64,000 nucleotides of DNA from Pelagibacterium halotolerans B2 (GTDB taxonomy: Bacteria; Pseudomonadota; Alphaproteobacteria; Rhizobiales; Devosiaceae). The notes under the pieces were generated by a model. The model was not told the DNA's origin. It saw nothing but the letters and a program-made list of their open reading frames with translations, and did no database searches. The position numbers were made by a program, and so were the translations under genes. Shown in pieces: positions 37,970 through 47,708 of the stretch; the stretch's first letter is position 1; every line of letters starts with the position of its first letter. The stretch covers positions 3,371,001-3,435,000 of the forward strand of contig NC_016078.1 of NCBI RefSeq assembly GCF_000230555.1, written 5' to 3'.

Positions 37970-37972
37970 GGG

Positions 37973-38590
37973 CTAGCTGTGGGCGAAAATGTCGATCTCG
38001 GGCCAGCCGGCGAGATCGAGTTGGGCGCGCGTGGGCAGGAAATCAAAGCACGCCTTCGCCATTTCGGCCCGCCCTTCGCGCGCCAGCATCCGGTCCAGGT
38101 GCCGGCGCAGATCGTGCAGATAGAGCACGTCCGACGCTGCGTAATCGAGCTGGGCCTGGCTCAGCATTTCCGCCCCCCAATCGGACGATTGCTGCTGCTT
38201 GCTCATATCGACGCCCAAAAGCTCGCGCGAAAGATCTTTGAGCCCGTGCCGGTCGGTATAGGTTCGCACCAGTTTCGAGGCGATCTTGGTGCAATAGACC
38301 GGCGTGGTCATCACGCCGAACGCGGCAAAAAGCGCTGCCATGTCGAAGCGCGCGAAATGAAAGAGCTTGGTCTTGGTCGCGTCGGCCAGCAGCGCCGCAA
38401 GGTTGGGTGCTTCGGTCTGTCCCGGAAGAATCTGGACCACATCGGCCGTGCCGTCGCCTGGCGAAAGCTGCACGACGCACAACCGGTCGCGTGCCGGATT
38501 GAGGCCCATCGTCTCGGTATCGATGGCCACCTGCCGTCCGGTGTAACGGGAAAGGTCGGGCAGATCGCCCTTGTGCAGTCGAACGCTCAT
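37973..38590 (-). CDS. rnd: Short ribonuclease D (DEDD 3'-5' exonuclease)
   Basis: This 205-residue DEDDy exonuclease has ExoI AIDTETMGL, ExoII HFARFDMAAL and ExoIII YAASDVLYLHDL. It lacks HRDC domains and is much shorter than E. coli RNase D (about 375), as is common for the lptC-linked paralogue of alphaproteobacteria. It probably trims structured RNA 3' ends. It lies three bases upstream of lptC. Confidence 0.9.
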   Translation of the reverse strand: MSVRLHKGDLPDLSRYTGRQVAIDTETMGLNPARDRLCVVQLSPGDGTADVVQILPGQTEAPNLAALLADATKTKLFHFARFDMAALFAAFGVMTTPVYCTKIASKLVRTYTDRHGLKDLSRELLGVDMSKQQQSSDWGAEMLSQAQLDYAASDVLYLHDLRRHLDRMLAREGRAEMAKACFDFLPTRAQLDLAGWPEIDIFAHS

Positions 38591-38685
38591 GTCGTCTCAT
38601 AACTCCGGGGAGAGGCAAAGGTATCCCTAGATGCCACACCCCGCAGCGTTTTGACTAGACCCTGCTCTTGGGCGGGTGCGCCGGC

Positions 38686-39654
38686 CTAGCGCGCATTGGC
38701 GGCGGCGGCGGTCAGGCGCGTGGAAAATTCCGGCCAGCCCCAGCGCAGCGACAGCGGCGAAATCGCCCCGCCGACCGCCATGGTCAGCGCCTCGCTGTCG
38801 ACAACGGCCACCCGGCCTTCGGTCACATGGGGCGCGCTGGCGATGTAGGGCAGTGCGAAAAATGCCTCGGCCGCCTCGGTCGTGTTGAGAAAGGCGACCA
38901 GCACATCGGCTTCGAGCTGGGCGAAGTTCTCGTGGCTCACCGAATAGGTATAGCCGGTCGATCCCGTATCGTCCTCGGCCACCGAGACCAGCCCGGCTTC
39001 CACCAGCAAGAGCGTGCGCGGATCGGCGCTGTTGCGCACCGAGATGGTCCCGTCATTGCGATTGACGAAATTGAGGAAGCTCTTTCCGGCGATTTCGGGG
39101 TGTTCGATGGCGGTGGACGCGATCAATGCCTCGGTGTCGGCAATCAGCGTCCGCGCGCGCTCGCTAAGCCCCAGCGCCGTCCCGATTACGTCAACGCTCT
39201 CCTGCCAGTTGCCCTGCCAGGCGGCGGTTTTGAACGGAATGACGGGCGCAAACTGGCTCAACGCCGAATATTCATCCTCGGTCAGCCCCGAATAGGGGGC
39301 AAGGATGATATCGGGATCGAGCGCCAGCATCGCCTCGAGAGAAACTTCTCCACTCGCTTCGCCCAGCATGGGCGGCAATTCCGCGCCGAGTGCGTCGAGG
39401 GCCTCGCGCGTCCAGGGCGAGACCCCGTCCGCATCCCCGCCATAGCTCACCTTGGGCAACCCCACCGGCACGACGCCGAGATCGAGAACCACATCATGGG
39501 CGACCCATCCCCATGTCAGCACGCGCTGCGGCTGCGCCGCGATCGTGGTGCTGCCATAGGCATGCTCGATGGTTAAGGGAAACTCCTGGGCCAGGGCGGC
39601 AAAGCCCTGGAAAGCCAGGGGAAGGGCAAGGAGTGCGGCGCGAAAATCAAACAT
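38686..39654 (-). CDS. Iron-siderophore ABC transporter periplasmic binding protein
   Basis: This 322-residue protein has a Sec signal peptide (MFDFRAALLALPLAFQGFAALA) and a class III binding fold (FecB/FhuD type): PQRVLTWGWVAHDVVLDLGV, then MLALDPDIILAPYSGL. No permease or ATPase gene is adjacent, so it is an orphan component here. A TGA-N9-TCA operator 46 bases upstream of the start suggests iron repression by RirA. The ATG at 39654 is chosen over an upstream codon on the basis of the signal peptide. Confidence 0.85.
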   Translation of the reverse strand: MFDFRAALLALPLAFQGFAALAQEFPLTIEHAYGSTTIAAQPQRVLTWGWVAHDVVLDLGVVPVGLPKVSYGGDADGVSPWTREALDALGAELPPMLGEASGEVSLEAMLALDPDIILAPYSGLTEDEYSALSQFAPVIPFKTAAWQGNWQESVDVIGTALGLSERARTLIADTEALIASTAIEHPEIAGKSFLNFVNRNDGTISVRNSADPRTLLLVEAGLVSVAEDDTGSTGYTYSVSHENFAQLEADVLVAFLNTTEAAEAFFALPYIASAPHVTEGRVAVVDSEALTMAVGGAISPLSLRWGWPEFSTRLTAAAANAR

Positions 39655-39699
39655 GGTCAACCCGGATCGAAACAAACGATGCCGTGGACCTAAAATATT

Positions 39700-39714
39700 T
39701 GATAAAACAAGTCA
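39700..39714. promoter_or_regulatory. Iron-responsive operator (TGA-N9-TCA)
   Basis: TGATAAAACAAGTCA matches the rhizobial iron-responsive operator consensus TGA-N9-TCA bound by RirA. It is 46 bp upstream of the siderophore-binding protein start, in an AT-rich promoter region. Confidence 0.5.
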
Positions 39715-39826
39715 TCTTTAAAATTGCGCGGCACAGTGACGCTTGGCCGCTTTGTGCAGGCAGAACGTTTCCTGCCCGATTTCGCGGGAGCGAATAAGCG
39801 CAAAAACGCAAATTTTAAGTGGGAAA

Positions 39827-39913
39827 TGGTGCCCAGAAGAAGACTCGAACTTCCACTCCCTTTCGGGAACTAGCACCTGAAGCTAGCGCGTCTACCAATT
39901 CCGCCATCTGGGC
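39827..39913 (-). tRNA. tRNA-Leu (CAG anticodon)
   Basis: This 87-base sequence on the minus strand runs from GCCCAGATGGCGG to TCTGGGCACCA. Acceptor arms GCCCAGA/TCTGGGC pair, with CCA encoded. The anticodon loop TTCAGGT has anticodon CAG between CTAGC/GCTAG arms. A long type II variable arm (TTCCC/GGGAG) and the T-arm GTTCGAGTC are present. All hallmarks of leucine tRNA are present. Confidence 0.97.
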
Positions 39914-40000
39914 AACGGGGGCACGCTTTAGAGTGCCCTTCGGGCTTTGTCAATGCGGCTCGCGCTGCCCTGCCGGGAATTTATTCGGCATGATCGCCAC

Positions 40001-40369
40001 TCAGAAATCGGCTCCGTTGAAATGGCTTATGGCATTTTTGTCGTAACGCGGTTCATCCAGGCAATGAACGTTTATCACATGGACCGTGTTGCCCGCCCTG
40101 TCGCTGCCCGCCGCGAAGGGCTGGATGCCGCATTGGGTGCAGAACTGGTGCGCGATGGTGTGGGAATTGAACCTGTAGATTTTCAGCGCCTCACCGCCGC
40201 TCAAAAGCGTGAAATCATCCCCCGGCACCGAATGCATCACAGCGTTGAGCCGCCGGCACCGCGAGCAATTGCATTGAAACGGTGCCTCGAGCCGCGTACG
40301 GGCGGTAAAGCGCACGGCTCCGCATTGGCAACTGCCTTCATAGACAGGCACTTCTGCGCGTTCACTCAC
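40001..40369 (-). CDS. GFA family (CENP-V/Gfa zinc-ribbon) protein
   Basis: This 122-residue protein has the paired zinc motifs of the GFA family: CQCGAVRF, CNCSRCRRLN and CTQCGIQPF. Family members were first described as glutathione-dependent formaldehyde-activating, but most have no proven function. A second family member is at 51939-52364. Confidence 0.88.
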   Translation of the reverse strand: MSERAEVPVYEGSCQCGAVRFTARTRLEAPFQCNCSRCRRLNAVMHSVPGDDFTLLSGGEALKIYRFNSHTIAHQFCTQCGIQPFAAGSDRAGNTVHVINVHCLDEPRYDKNAISHFNGADF

Positions 40370-40538
40370 GGCATTTCTCCTCGGATTGGCAAGAACAAAT
40401 CAAGAACAAATTGATTTCCGAGTCAACCCTCTTTCCGCCTTGCCCCGTCTTGTGTCTCAAACCGATTGCAATGGGCCGGCCACCGGGGCTAGAACGGGCC
40501 ATCTTCACAGGCGTTCGTTTTGGCGGCGGGACCTTTCT

Positions 40539-41519
40539 ATGACCGAAAAGAGAAGAAAAATCGCGACGATCTTCGGCGGCTCGGGCTTTATCGGCACCCA
40601 GCTCACCCAGGATCTGGCGCGGCGCGGCTATTCTGTCCGGGTTGCTGTGCGCCGCCCCGATCTGGCCGGCCATGTGCGCATGTTTGGCTTCCCCGGCCAG
40701 ATCCAGCCGATCCAGGCCAATCTGCGCTATCCCGAATCGGTCGCGGCCGCCGTGCGCGGGTCCGATGTGGTCATCAATCTTGTCGGTATCCTGTTCGAAA
40801 AGGGCAAGCAGCGCTTTCGCGCCGTCCAGACCCAGGGGGCCAAAGCCGTCGCTGAAGCGGCCCGCAACGCCGGCGTGCCCACCCTCATCCACATGTCCGC
40901 CATTGGCGCCGATCCGCAATCGCCCTCGGCCTATCAGCGCGCCAAGGCGCTGGGCGAGGATGAAGTGTTCAAGGCGTTCCCCAAGGCGGTCGTGATCAGG
41001 CCCTCACTGGTGTTCGGGTCCGAGGACGGGTTTTTCAACCTGTTCGGGTTTGTTGCCCGCATGTCCCCGATCATGCCGCTCATCGGACGCAACACCAAAT
41101 TCCAGCCCGTCTATGTGGCCGACGTCGCCCAGGCGATCGCCCTCGCCGCCGAGGGTGCCGTCAAGACCGGCAAGGTCTATGAGCTTGGCGGCCCCGAAAT
41201 TGTCACCATGGAGCAGGTGATCGAGCGGGTGCTCGAGCAGACCCGGCGCAAGCGGCTCGTCCTGCCCCTGCCCGAATTTGTCGTAAAGCCTGTCGCCAGC
41301 GTCCTCTCGATCCTGCCCAAACCGCTTCTGACCCCCGACCAGGTCGTCCAGCTCGGCATCGACAACATCGTCTCGCCCGAAGCGATAAAGCAGAAGCGCA
41401 CCTTCGAGGCGTTCGGCATAGCGCCCACCACCATCGATGCCATCCTGCCCACCTATATGTGGCGTTTCCGCAAGCATGGCGAATTCGACCGGCATATCAA
41501 TCCGCTGGTGAATGGCTGA
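40539..41519 (+). CDS. NDUFA9-like NAD(P)-binding atypical SDR
   Basis: This 326-residue atypical short-chain dehydrogenase has N-terminal dinucleotide motif GGSGFIGTQL and HMSAIGADPQSPSAYQRAKALGE (degenerate YxxxK). It matches the 'complex I NDUFA9 subunit family' of alphaproteobacteria. A link to respiratory complex I or quinone handling is inferred from the name family only. It precedes the gst-queG-SDR series. Confidence 0.9.
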   Translation: MTEKRRKIATIFGGSGFIGTQLTQDLARRGYSVRVAVRRPDLAGHVRMFGFPGQIQPIQANLRYPESVAAAVRGSDVVINLVGILFEKGKQRFRAVQTQGAKAVAEAARNAGVPTLIHMSAIGADPQSPSAYQRAKALGEDEVFKAFPKAVVIRPSLVFGSEDGFFNLFGFVARMSPIMPLIGRNTKFQPVYVADVAQAIALAAEGAVKTGKVYELGGPEIVTMEQVIERVLEQTRRKRLVLPLPEFVVKPVASVLSILPKPLLTPDQVVQLGIDNIVSPEAIKQKRTFEAFGIAPTTIDAILPTYMWRFRKHGEFDRHINPLVNG

Positions 41520-41708
41520 TTGGCCGGCCCGTCCGGCTTGGGTTAACCGGTCGTTGACCGGTTCGTGAAAAACCCGCGCGAACTTGCCGGTTCGGGCACA
41601 AAAACACCTTGATTGGCCTTCATTTTGCGCGGCCTAATCGCGTGTTGAGGTTTGCGGCCCTCCGGCTTCCCGCCGGATCGGGTGCCGCGCTATTTTTACG
41701 ATTGGTCC

Positions 41709-42389
41709 ATGCCACAGCTTCTGCATCACAAGCTCGACCCTTCTTCCCGGCTCATCCGCCTGATGCTTGCCGAATACGGCATCGATGTCGATCTGGTGGA
41801 CGTCGCGCCCTGGCGGCGTGACCCCGATTTCCTCGAAATCAATCCCGCCGCCTCCGTCCCCGTGATGCTCGATGAGCCGTTTCCGCCCATCGTGGGCATT
41901 CTGGCCACCATTGCCCATATCGAGGACAATTTCGGCCCCGAGGGTCATATCGAGGCCCTGTTGCCCGAAAACGCCGGCGAAAAGATCGAGGTCTGGCGCC
42001 TGCTCGAATGGGTGCTGCTAAAGCTCGGCCCGGAAGTGACCGCCTATCTTCTCGAAGAAAAGCTCATCAAGCGCGATCTGCGCTCGGGCGCGCCCGAGCC
42101 TTCGGTCATCCGCATCGCCAAGGCCAATCTCACAGAGCACCTTGCCTATTTTTCCTGGGTCCTCGCCACCCGCCGCTGGCTGGCTGGCGATACGCTGACC
42201 CTGGCCGATTTCGCACTCGCCGCCCATATTTCCGTGCTCGATTATATGGGTGACATCGCCTGGGAAAAGGCCGGCGAGATCAAGGACTGGTACGCCCGCA
42301 TCAAATCGCGCCCCGCCTTCCGCCCGCTGCTGGGAGACCGGATCGTGGGCATGCCGGCCTCGACGAGCTACGCGGACCTCGATTTTTGA
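41709..42389 (+). CDS. Glutathione S-transferase family protein
   Basis: This 226-residue GST-fold protein has N-terminal LDPSSRLIRLMLAEYGIDVDLVDV, cis-Pro segment NPAASVPVMLD, and C-terminal helices WLAGDTLTLADFALAAHISVLDYMG. It belongs to the GST consistently found before queG in Hyphomicrobiales. Its substrate is unknown. Its stop overlaps the queG TTG start. Confidence 0.9.
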   Translation: MPQLLHHKLDPSSRLIRLMLAEYGIDVDLVDVAPWRRDPDFLEINPAASVPVMLDEPFPPIVGILATIAHIEDNFGPEGHIEALLPENAGEKIEVWRLLEWVLLKLGPEVTAYLLEEKLIKRDLRSGAPEPSVIRIAKANLTEHLAYFSWVLATRRWLAGDTLTLADFALAAHISVLDYMGDIAWEKAGEIKDWYARIKSRPAFRPLLGDRIVGMPASTSYADLDF

Positions 42390-43507
42390 GCGCTGGCGGC
42401 GAAACCATCGTTGCCCAACTGCGCGCCCGCGCTTCGTTTCTCGGGTTTTCCACCTTCGGCATCGCCCCTGCCGACGCCCGCCCCGACCTGCCGCAAAAAC
42501 TGCAATCGGCGCTGCAAAGCGGCTGGCATGGCGATATGGAATGGATGGAAGAGACAAGGGACCGTCGCGAATCTCCCGCGGCCCTCTGGCCGGCGGTGAA
42601 ATCGGTCGTCATGGTGGGCGCCAATTACGCACCCGATGAAAACCCGCTCAACCGCCTCACCGACAAATCCCTCGCCAATGTCTCGGTCTATGCCCAGATG
42701 CGCGATTATCACGACGTCATCAAGGGTCGGCTCAAGGATCTGGCCGGTCTTCTCGCCCGCCGCACGGGCGCGGAAGTCAAAGTGTTCGTCGATACAGCCC
42801 CTGTGATGGAAAAGCCGCTGGCCGAGGCCGCGGGCCTCGGCTGGCAGGGCAAACACACCGTCCTACTGTCCCGCGACGCGGGCTCATGGCTGTTTCTGGG
42901 GACCATTTTCACCTCGGCCGAACTGCCCGCCAGCACGCCGGAAGCGGAAAAATGCGGCACCTGCACCAAATGCCTCGACATCTGCCCCACCGACGCCTTC
43001 CCCGCCCCCTTCCGCCTCGACGCCCGCAAATGCCTTGCCTATTATTCGGTCGAGCATAAGGGCCAGATCCCGCTCCAATTCCGCAAACCCATGGGCAATC
43101 GCGTTTTTGGCTGCGACGATTGCCTTGCCGTTTGCCCCTGGAACAAATTTGCCAGCGCCACACGCGACGCCAAGCTCTCCGCCCGCGAAACGATCCGCGA
43201 TGCCGGGCTGAGCGACATGCTGGCGCTCGACGACAGGCGGTTCCGCGATTTTTTCGCCCAAACCCCTGTCAAGCGTCTCGGCTCGGCCCGGTTTTTGCGC
43301 AATTGCCTCGTCGCGGCGGGCAATTCGGGCGACCGTCATCACCTGCCCGCCATCGAGCGGCTTTTCACCCATGAAAGCCCGCTGGTGCGCGGCATGGCCA
43401 TCTGGGCTGTGCGCCAATTGGCCGATACCGCCGAGACAGAGGGCTTGCGCGCCAAAACCCTTGCAACCGAAACCGACCCGGAGGTCAGAGCCGAATGGAG
43501 CCAATGA
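42386..43507 (+). CDS. queG: Epoxyqueuosine reductase
   Basis: This 373-residue cobalamin/Fe-S enzyme performs the final step of queuosine tRNA modification. Two ferredoxin motifs are visible, CGTCTKCLDICPT and CDDCLAVCPWN, after the substrate-binding region (GWHGDMEWMEE). The C-terminal HEAT-like extension (GDRHHLPAIERLFTHESPLVRG) is present. The TTG start overlaps the GST stop. Confidence 0.96.
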   Translation: MSAGGETIVAQLRARASFLGFSTFGIAPADARPDLPQKLQSALQSGWHGDMEWMEETRDRRESPAALWPAVKSVVMVGANYAPDENPLNRLTDKSLANVSVYAQMRDYHDVIKGRLKDLAGLLARRTGAEVKVFVDTAPVMEKPLAEAAGLGWQGKHTVLLSRDAGSWLFLGTIFTSAELPASTPEAEKCGTCTKCLDICPTDAFPAPFRLDARKCLAYYSVEHKGQIPLQFRKPMGNRVFGCDDCLAVCPWNKFASATRDAKLSARETIRDAGLSDMLALDDRRFRDFFAQTPVKRLGSARFLRNCLVAAGNSGDRHHLPAIERLFTHESPLVRGMAIWAVRQLADTAETEGLRAKTLATETDPEVRAEWSQ

Positions 43508-44373
43508 ATTTCTTCGTCTTCGGCGCCGGCTATTCTTCTCGGGCCAGTATTGAGGCCCTGCGCACATTGGGAAGCGTCTCCGTCGCGGCCACGACCCGCA
43601 CCCCGGAAAAGGCGGCCGATCTGGCGGCCCTGGGCATGACGGCCCATGTGTTCGATGGCACGGCCCCGTCGTCCTCGCTGCGCCCGGCGCTGGCGGAGGC
43701 CACCCACATTCTGGTCTCCATCGCTCCCGGCGCTGATGGCGACCCGGTGCTCGCCCATCACGCGCCCGACCTTCTGGCCGCGCCGAACCTGAAATGGATC
43801 GGCTATTTTTCCACCATCGGCGTTTATGGCGATGCCGAAGGGGATTGGATCGACGAGACAGCGCCCACCGAACCGCTCTCGGCCCGCAACCGTTACCGGC
43901 TCGATGCTGAAGCGGGCTGGCAGGCGCTGGCCGAAGAAAAAGCCGTCCCGCTCGCCATTCTCCGTCTCGCCGGTATCTACGGCCCGACGCGCTCGCCATT
44001 TGAAAAGCTCAAATCGGGCACCGCCCGCCGCATCGTCAAACCCGGCCAGGTCTTCAACCGCATCCATGTCGAAGACATCGGCGCCATCACCGCCCTCGCC
44101 GCGCAAAACCGCCTGCGCGGCATCTTCAACGTCTGCGACGATGAGCCGGCCCCGCCCCAGGACGTCATCGCCCACGCCGCCGGGTTGCTCGCAATGGCGC
44201 CGCCGCCCGAGATCGCCTTTGAAGACGCCGATCTCTCCCCCATGGCCCGCACCTTTTATGCAGGAAACCGCCGTGTATCCAACGCCAGGATCAAATCCGC
44301 GCTCGGCTATGGGCTCAAATATCCCACCTATCGCGAGGGCCATGCCGCCATATTGCGCCAACGTGACGATTGA
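43504..44373 (+). CDS. SDR-family NAD-dependent epimerase
   Basis: This 289-residue protein has a Rossmann motif at the N-terminus (NFFVFGAGYSSRASIEAL), the active-site region FSTIGVYGDAEGDWIDETAP with YR near RNRYR, and IYGPTRSPFEKLKSGTARRI. It resembles the SDR downstream of queG in many rhizobia. The function is not known. ATG 43504 overlaps the queG stop (ATGA); ATG 43495 is an alternative. Confidence 0.85.
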   Translation: MNFFVFGAGYSSRASIEALRTLGSVSVAATTRTPEKAADLAALGMTAHVFDGTAPSSSLRPALAEATHILVSIAPGADGDPVLAHHAPDLLAAPNLKWIGYFSTIGVYGDAEGDWIDETAPTEPLSARNRYRLDAEAGWQALAEEKAVPLAILRLAGIYGPTRSPFEKLKSGTARRIVKPGQVFNRIHVEDIGAITALAAQNRLRGIFNVCDDEPAPPQDVIAHAAGLLAMAPPPEIAFEDADLSPMARTFYAGNRRVSNARIKSALGYGLKYPTYREGHAAILRQRDD

Positions 44374-44404
44374 CGCGCGGCCAATTGCACCCTATCTCGC
44401 GCGG

Positions 44405-44812
44405 ATGGTCAAAAAGGCATCAACTTCCGCTCCCTCTCAGCGCATGCTTCGCGTCGGCGAACGCGTGCGCCACGAGATCGCGGCCCTGCTCGCGCGCAAC
44501 GAGATCATCGATCCGCTCCTCGAAACCGTCACCGTCACGGTCCCCGAAGTGCGCATGACGCCCGATCTCAAGCTCGCCAACGTCTATGTCATGCCGCTGG
44601 GCGGGGAAAATGCCGAGGACGTGGTGTCCGCGCTCAATGCGCACGCCAAATTCATTCGCGGCCGCATCACCCCGGCGCTCGATCTCAAATATGCGCCCCA
44701 GTTCCGCTTCTTCGTCGACAAGACGTTCGACGAATATGGCCGCATCGATGCGATTTTGCGCTCGGAACGCGTGCAGCGCGATCTGGCGAGCGACGACGAC
44801 GGCGAAGACTGA
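44405..44812 (+). CDS. rbfA: 30S ribosome-binding factor A
   Basis: This 135-residue KH-like factor has SQRMLRVGERVRHEIAALLAR at the N-terminus, VRMTPDLKLANVYVMPLGG, and FFVDKTFDEYGRIDAILR at the end. It assists 16S 5'-end maturation and 30S assembly. ATG 44405 gives the family N-terminus. The usual upstream partner infB is absent; an SDR precedes it by 31 bp. truB follows at 14 bp. Confidence 0.95.
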   Translation: MVKKASTSAPSQRMLRVGERVRHEIAALLARNEIIDPLLETVTVTVPEVRMTPDLKLANVYVMPLGGENAEDVVSALNAHAKFIRGRITPALDLKYAPQFRFFVDKTFDEYGRIDAILRSERVQRDLASDDDGED

Positions 44813-44826
44813 ACAAAGGACGTGCA

Positions 44827-45738
44827 GTGAGCGAAGCTCAAAAAAAGCGCGTCAAGCGCGACCTGTCGGGCTGGCTTGTGTTCAACAAGCCCTACGACAT
44901 GAGCTCCACCGAAGCGGTGGGCAAGCTGCGCTGGCTTTATGGCGCCAAAAAAGCCGGTCATGCCGGCACCCTCGATCCGCTGGCCACCGGCATTCTGCCC
45001 ATCGCCTTCGGGGAGGCCACAAAGACCGTCCCCATCGTCCAGGACGGCACCAAGATCTATCATTTCGATATCGTCTGGGGCCAAGCCACCTCCACCGACG
45101 ATATCGAGGGCGAGGTGATCGCCACCTCCGATATCCGCCCCACCCAACAAGCGCTTGAAGCGATCCTGCCGCGCTTTACCGGGCTGGTCACCCAGGTCCC
45201 GCCTGCCTTTTCGGCCATCAGGATCGGCGGCGAGCGCGCCTATGATCTGGCCCGCGCCGGCCACAAGCTCGATATGCCGCCCCGCGAGGTCGAAATCGAC
45301 GCCCTCGAAGTGATCGCCCACACCCCCGAACGCAGCAAACTCTCGGTCACCTGTTCCAAGGGCACCTATGTCCGCGCCCTGGCCCGCGACATCGCCGAAG
45401 CGCTCGGAACGAGGGGCCATGTGGGTTCACTGCACCGCGCCCGCGTCGGACGTTTCACCGATGCGGATGCCGTCACCCTCGAGGCCATCGAAGCTGCGGA
45501 GCTTTCCAATCGCGATAGCCTGCTGTTGCCCGTTGCCGCCGGACTTGCCGATCTGCCCGAAATTAGGGTCGATGCCCGTCAGGCGGCCACCATCAGGCTG
45601 GGAAACCCCGTGCTCCTGACCGGTCGCGATGCACCGATTGCCCTTGATGAGGCATGGGCCTCGCTCAAGGGTGAGGCCGTGGCGCTCGGGTTTGTCGAGG
45701 CCGGGCAGTTCAAGCCCAGGCGTGTAATTCTGGGTTGA
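44827..45738 (+). CDS. truB: tRNA pseudouridine-55 synthase
   Basis: This 303-residue protein has catalytic Asp in AGTLDPLATGILP and Tyr in KIYHFDIVWG. The RNA-binding segment CSKGTYVRALARDIAE is conserved in the family. It makes pseudouridine 55 in the T-loop of all tRNAs. The GTG start is after AAAGGACGT. Confidence 0.97.
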   Translation: MSEAQKKRVKRDLSGWLVFNKPYDMSSTEAVGKLRWLYGAKKAGHAGTLDPLATGILPIAFGEATKTVPIVQDGTKIYHFDIVWGQATSTDDIEGEVIATSDIRPTQQALEAILPRFTGLVTQVPPAFSAIRIGGERAYDLARAGHKLDMPPREVEIDALEVIAHTPERSKLSVTCSKGTYVRALARDIAEALGTRGHVGSLHRARVGRFTDADAVTLEAIEAAELSNRDSLLLPVAAGLADLPEIRVDARQAATIRLGNPVLLTGRDAPIALDEAWASLKGEAVALGFVEAGQFKPRRVILG

Positions 45739-45823
45739 GGCGATCGGACGTCCCGCAGGCCCTTTACCCTCCCCCGATGACAGGCTAAAGGTTTGCGGGT
45801 CCATAAGGATCGGTCGTCCGACA

Positions 45824-47554
45824 ATGTCTCAATCCGCCCCGCAGAACGAGAATAATCGGGCCGAATCCGAGGAGCGGAAAACGCCGCGCGGACCGCTTTC
45901 CATTCCAATCCTTTTCTACCTCGCCTTCCTGGTCGCCGTTGTCGTCCTGCCGGCCACCGCGTTCACCGCGGTGCTTTTGGCCCGTCACAATGTCGCCCAG
46001 GAGGAAACCGTCCAGACCTTCACGGTCGCGACCGCCCGCTCGGTCCTCCAGTCGGTCGAGCGCGAGATTGCGGGCATGATCACCACCCAAAGGGTGCTCA
46101 TGAGCATCGAGGCGCTCAATAATGGAGATCTGGCGCAGTTCCACGAGCACGCCCAGACCGCGCTGGCCGGCACGGGCTCGTATTTCATCGTTGCCGACGA
46201 CCAGGCCAACCAGTTGCTCAACACCCGCGTTGCCTACGGCACGCCGCTCGGTCAGGTATCCGATCTCGAAACCGTCCGGCGGGCGCTCGAAACCCCCGAC
46301 GCTGTGGTGTCCGATGTGTTTTTCGGCCGCACGGCCCAGGAATATGTGTTCAACGTTGTGCGCCAGCGCCCCGGCATCATCCCGCCCCAGCTCGCCATTC
46401 TCACCCAGAATGCCTCATCGCTGTCCAACGCGCTCCTGACCCGCGAACTGCCGCAGGGCTGGCACGTGGCGCTCGTCGATTCCAACAACACGGTTCTTGC
46501 CGCCTCCCAGGATGCGGCACGCATCGGCGAGCCCCTGTTTATTCCGCTGCGCGAGGAATCGGGTGGGACGCGCTGGATCGATGCCAACATTTCCGGCGAG
46601 GACTACAAGACAATCACCCAGTATTCGATCCTGACCGGTTGGTATGTGGTCGCCTGGGCCCCCTCCGCGCTGGTCACCGAGCCCTTGCGCACCACGCTTT
46701 TGTGGCTGCTGGCCGGAGCGCTGGTCATTGTCGGGCTGGCCGGCTTTGCCGCCTCGCTCATCGGCAAGCAAATCGCCTCCTCGGTGCGCGGGCTCGCCCG
46801 TCAGGCCCGTGCAATGGGCGCCGGGCAGGAGATCGTCGCCATCCCCTATCCGGTGCGTGAACTCGCAGCTGTTTCCGAGGCACTGGCCAATGCCGGAGCC
46901 AAACGCCGCCAGGCCGAAACCGAGGCCCGGTTCTTGATGCGCGAGGTGGCGCATCGTTCAAAAAACCAGCTCACCGTCATCTCGGCCATGGCCAAACAGA
47001 CCGCCCGTGGTGTCGACAATGTGGAAAAATTCGTCGAGAATTTCCAGAACCGGCTCTATGGCCTTGCCCGCTCCACCGATCTGCTTCTGACCCACGGCAC
47101 CCAGGGGATAGGGCTGCGCGACCTGTTCCGCACCCAGATCGATCCGTTCCGTCCCGAGAACCCATCCCGTGTGGTCAAGACCGGCGTCAATGTCTATCTC
47201 AACGTCCAGGCCGCGCAGGTCCTGGGCATGGCCGCCCATGAACTGGCCACCAATGCCGCCAAATATGGCGCATTCTCGCGCGAGGGCGGCAAACTCACCG
47301 TCAACTGGAACCGGGCCGGCGGCGACAGGCTGCATCTGGTCTGGCGCGAAACGGTGCCCGATTTCTCCCCGCCGTCCGACCGCAAGGGTTTCGGCACGGT
47401 GGTTCTGCAAACCATGGTGGCCGGCGCGCTCAAGGCCGATGTTGAGCGTACGGTTCACGCCGATGGCATCGAATGGGTGTTTTCGATCCCCCTCGAACAG
47501 ATCGATCCCGATCGTGACAGCCCTGACGCCGAAGAGCCCGAAGCCGGGCTTTGA
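45824..47554 (+). CDS. HWE-family sensor histidine kinase
   Basis: The protein has 576 residues. A first membrane helix at about 28-50 is followed by an extracytoplasmic sensor of about 240 residues of Cache-like length, a second helix at about 288-310 ([21 protein letters not shown]) and a HAMP-like segment. The phospho-acceptor domain [22 protein letters not shown] (His of AHR) is HisKA_2/HWE type. The ATPase has [12 protein letters not shown] and the WxE motif HLVWRE. HWE kinases are frequent in Hyphomicrobiales and often signal to general-stress regulators. No response regulator is adjacent. It sits between truB and rpsO, normally contiguous. Confidence 0.9.
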   Translation: MSQSAPQNENNRAESEERKTPRGPLSIPILFYLAFLVAVVVLPATAFTAVLLARHNVAQEETVQTFTVATARSVLQSVEREIAGMITTQRVLMSIEALNNGDLAQFHEHAQTALAGTGSYFIVADDQANQLLNTRVAYGTPLGQVSDLETVRRALETPDAVVSDVFFGRTAQEYVFNVVRQRPGIIPPQLAILTQNASSLSNALLTRELPQGWHVALVDSNNTVLAASQDAARIGEPLFIPLREESGGTRWIDANISGEDYKTITQYSILTGWYVVAWAPSALVTEPLRTTLLWLLAGALVIVGLAGFAASLIGKQIASSVRGLARQARAMGAGQEIVAIPYPVRELAAVSEALANAGAKRRQAETEARFLMREVAHRSKNQLTVISAMAKQTARGVDNVEKFVENFQNRLYGLARSTDLLLTHGTQGIGLRDLFRTQIDPFRPENPSRVVKTGVNVYLNVQAAQVLGMAAHELATNAAKYGAFSREGGKLTVNWNRAGGDRLHLVWRETVPDFSPPSDRKGFGTVVLQTMVAGALKADVERTVHADGIEWVFSIPLEQIDPDRDSPDAEEPEAGL

Positions 47555-47708
47555 CCGGACCGAAACGAGAAAAAACTTCTCATTTGCCCCCCGATACCCT
47601 ATATCGGCGTCAGCAAAAGGGTCTCCCTTTGCCCATTCAACGGCCATTCCTGGACGGCATCCCGGTATTGGCGTCACGCAACTCCTTGTTTTCGAAAGGG
47701 ATATTACG

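Noticed and set aside
41530..41580. AACCGGT/ACCGGTT hairpin before the GST gene as a terminator
   Set aside because: The stem is short and no U-tract follows directly. It is too weak to call.
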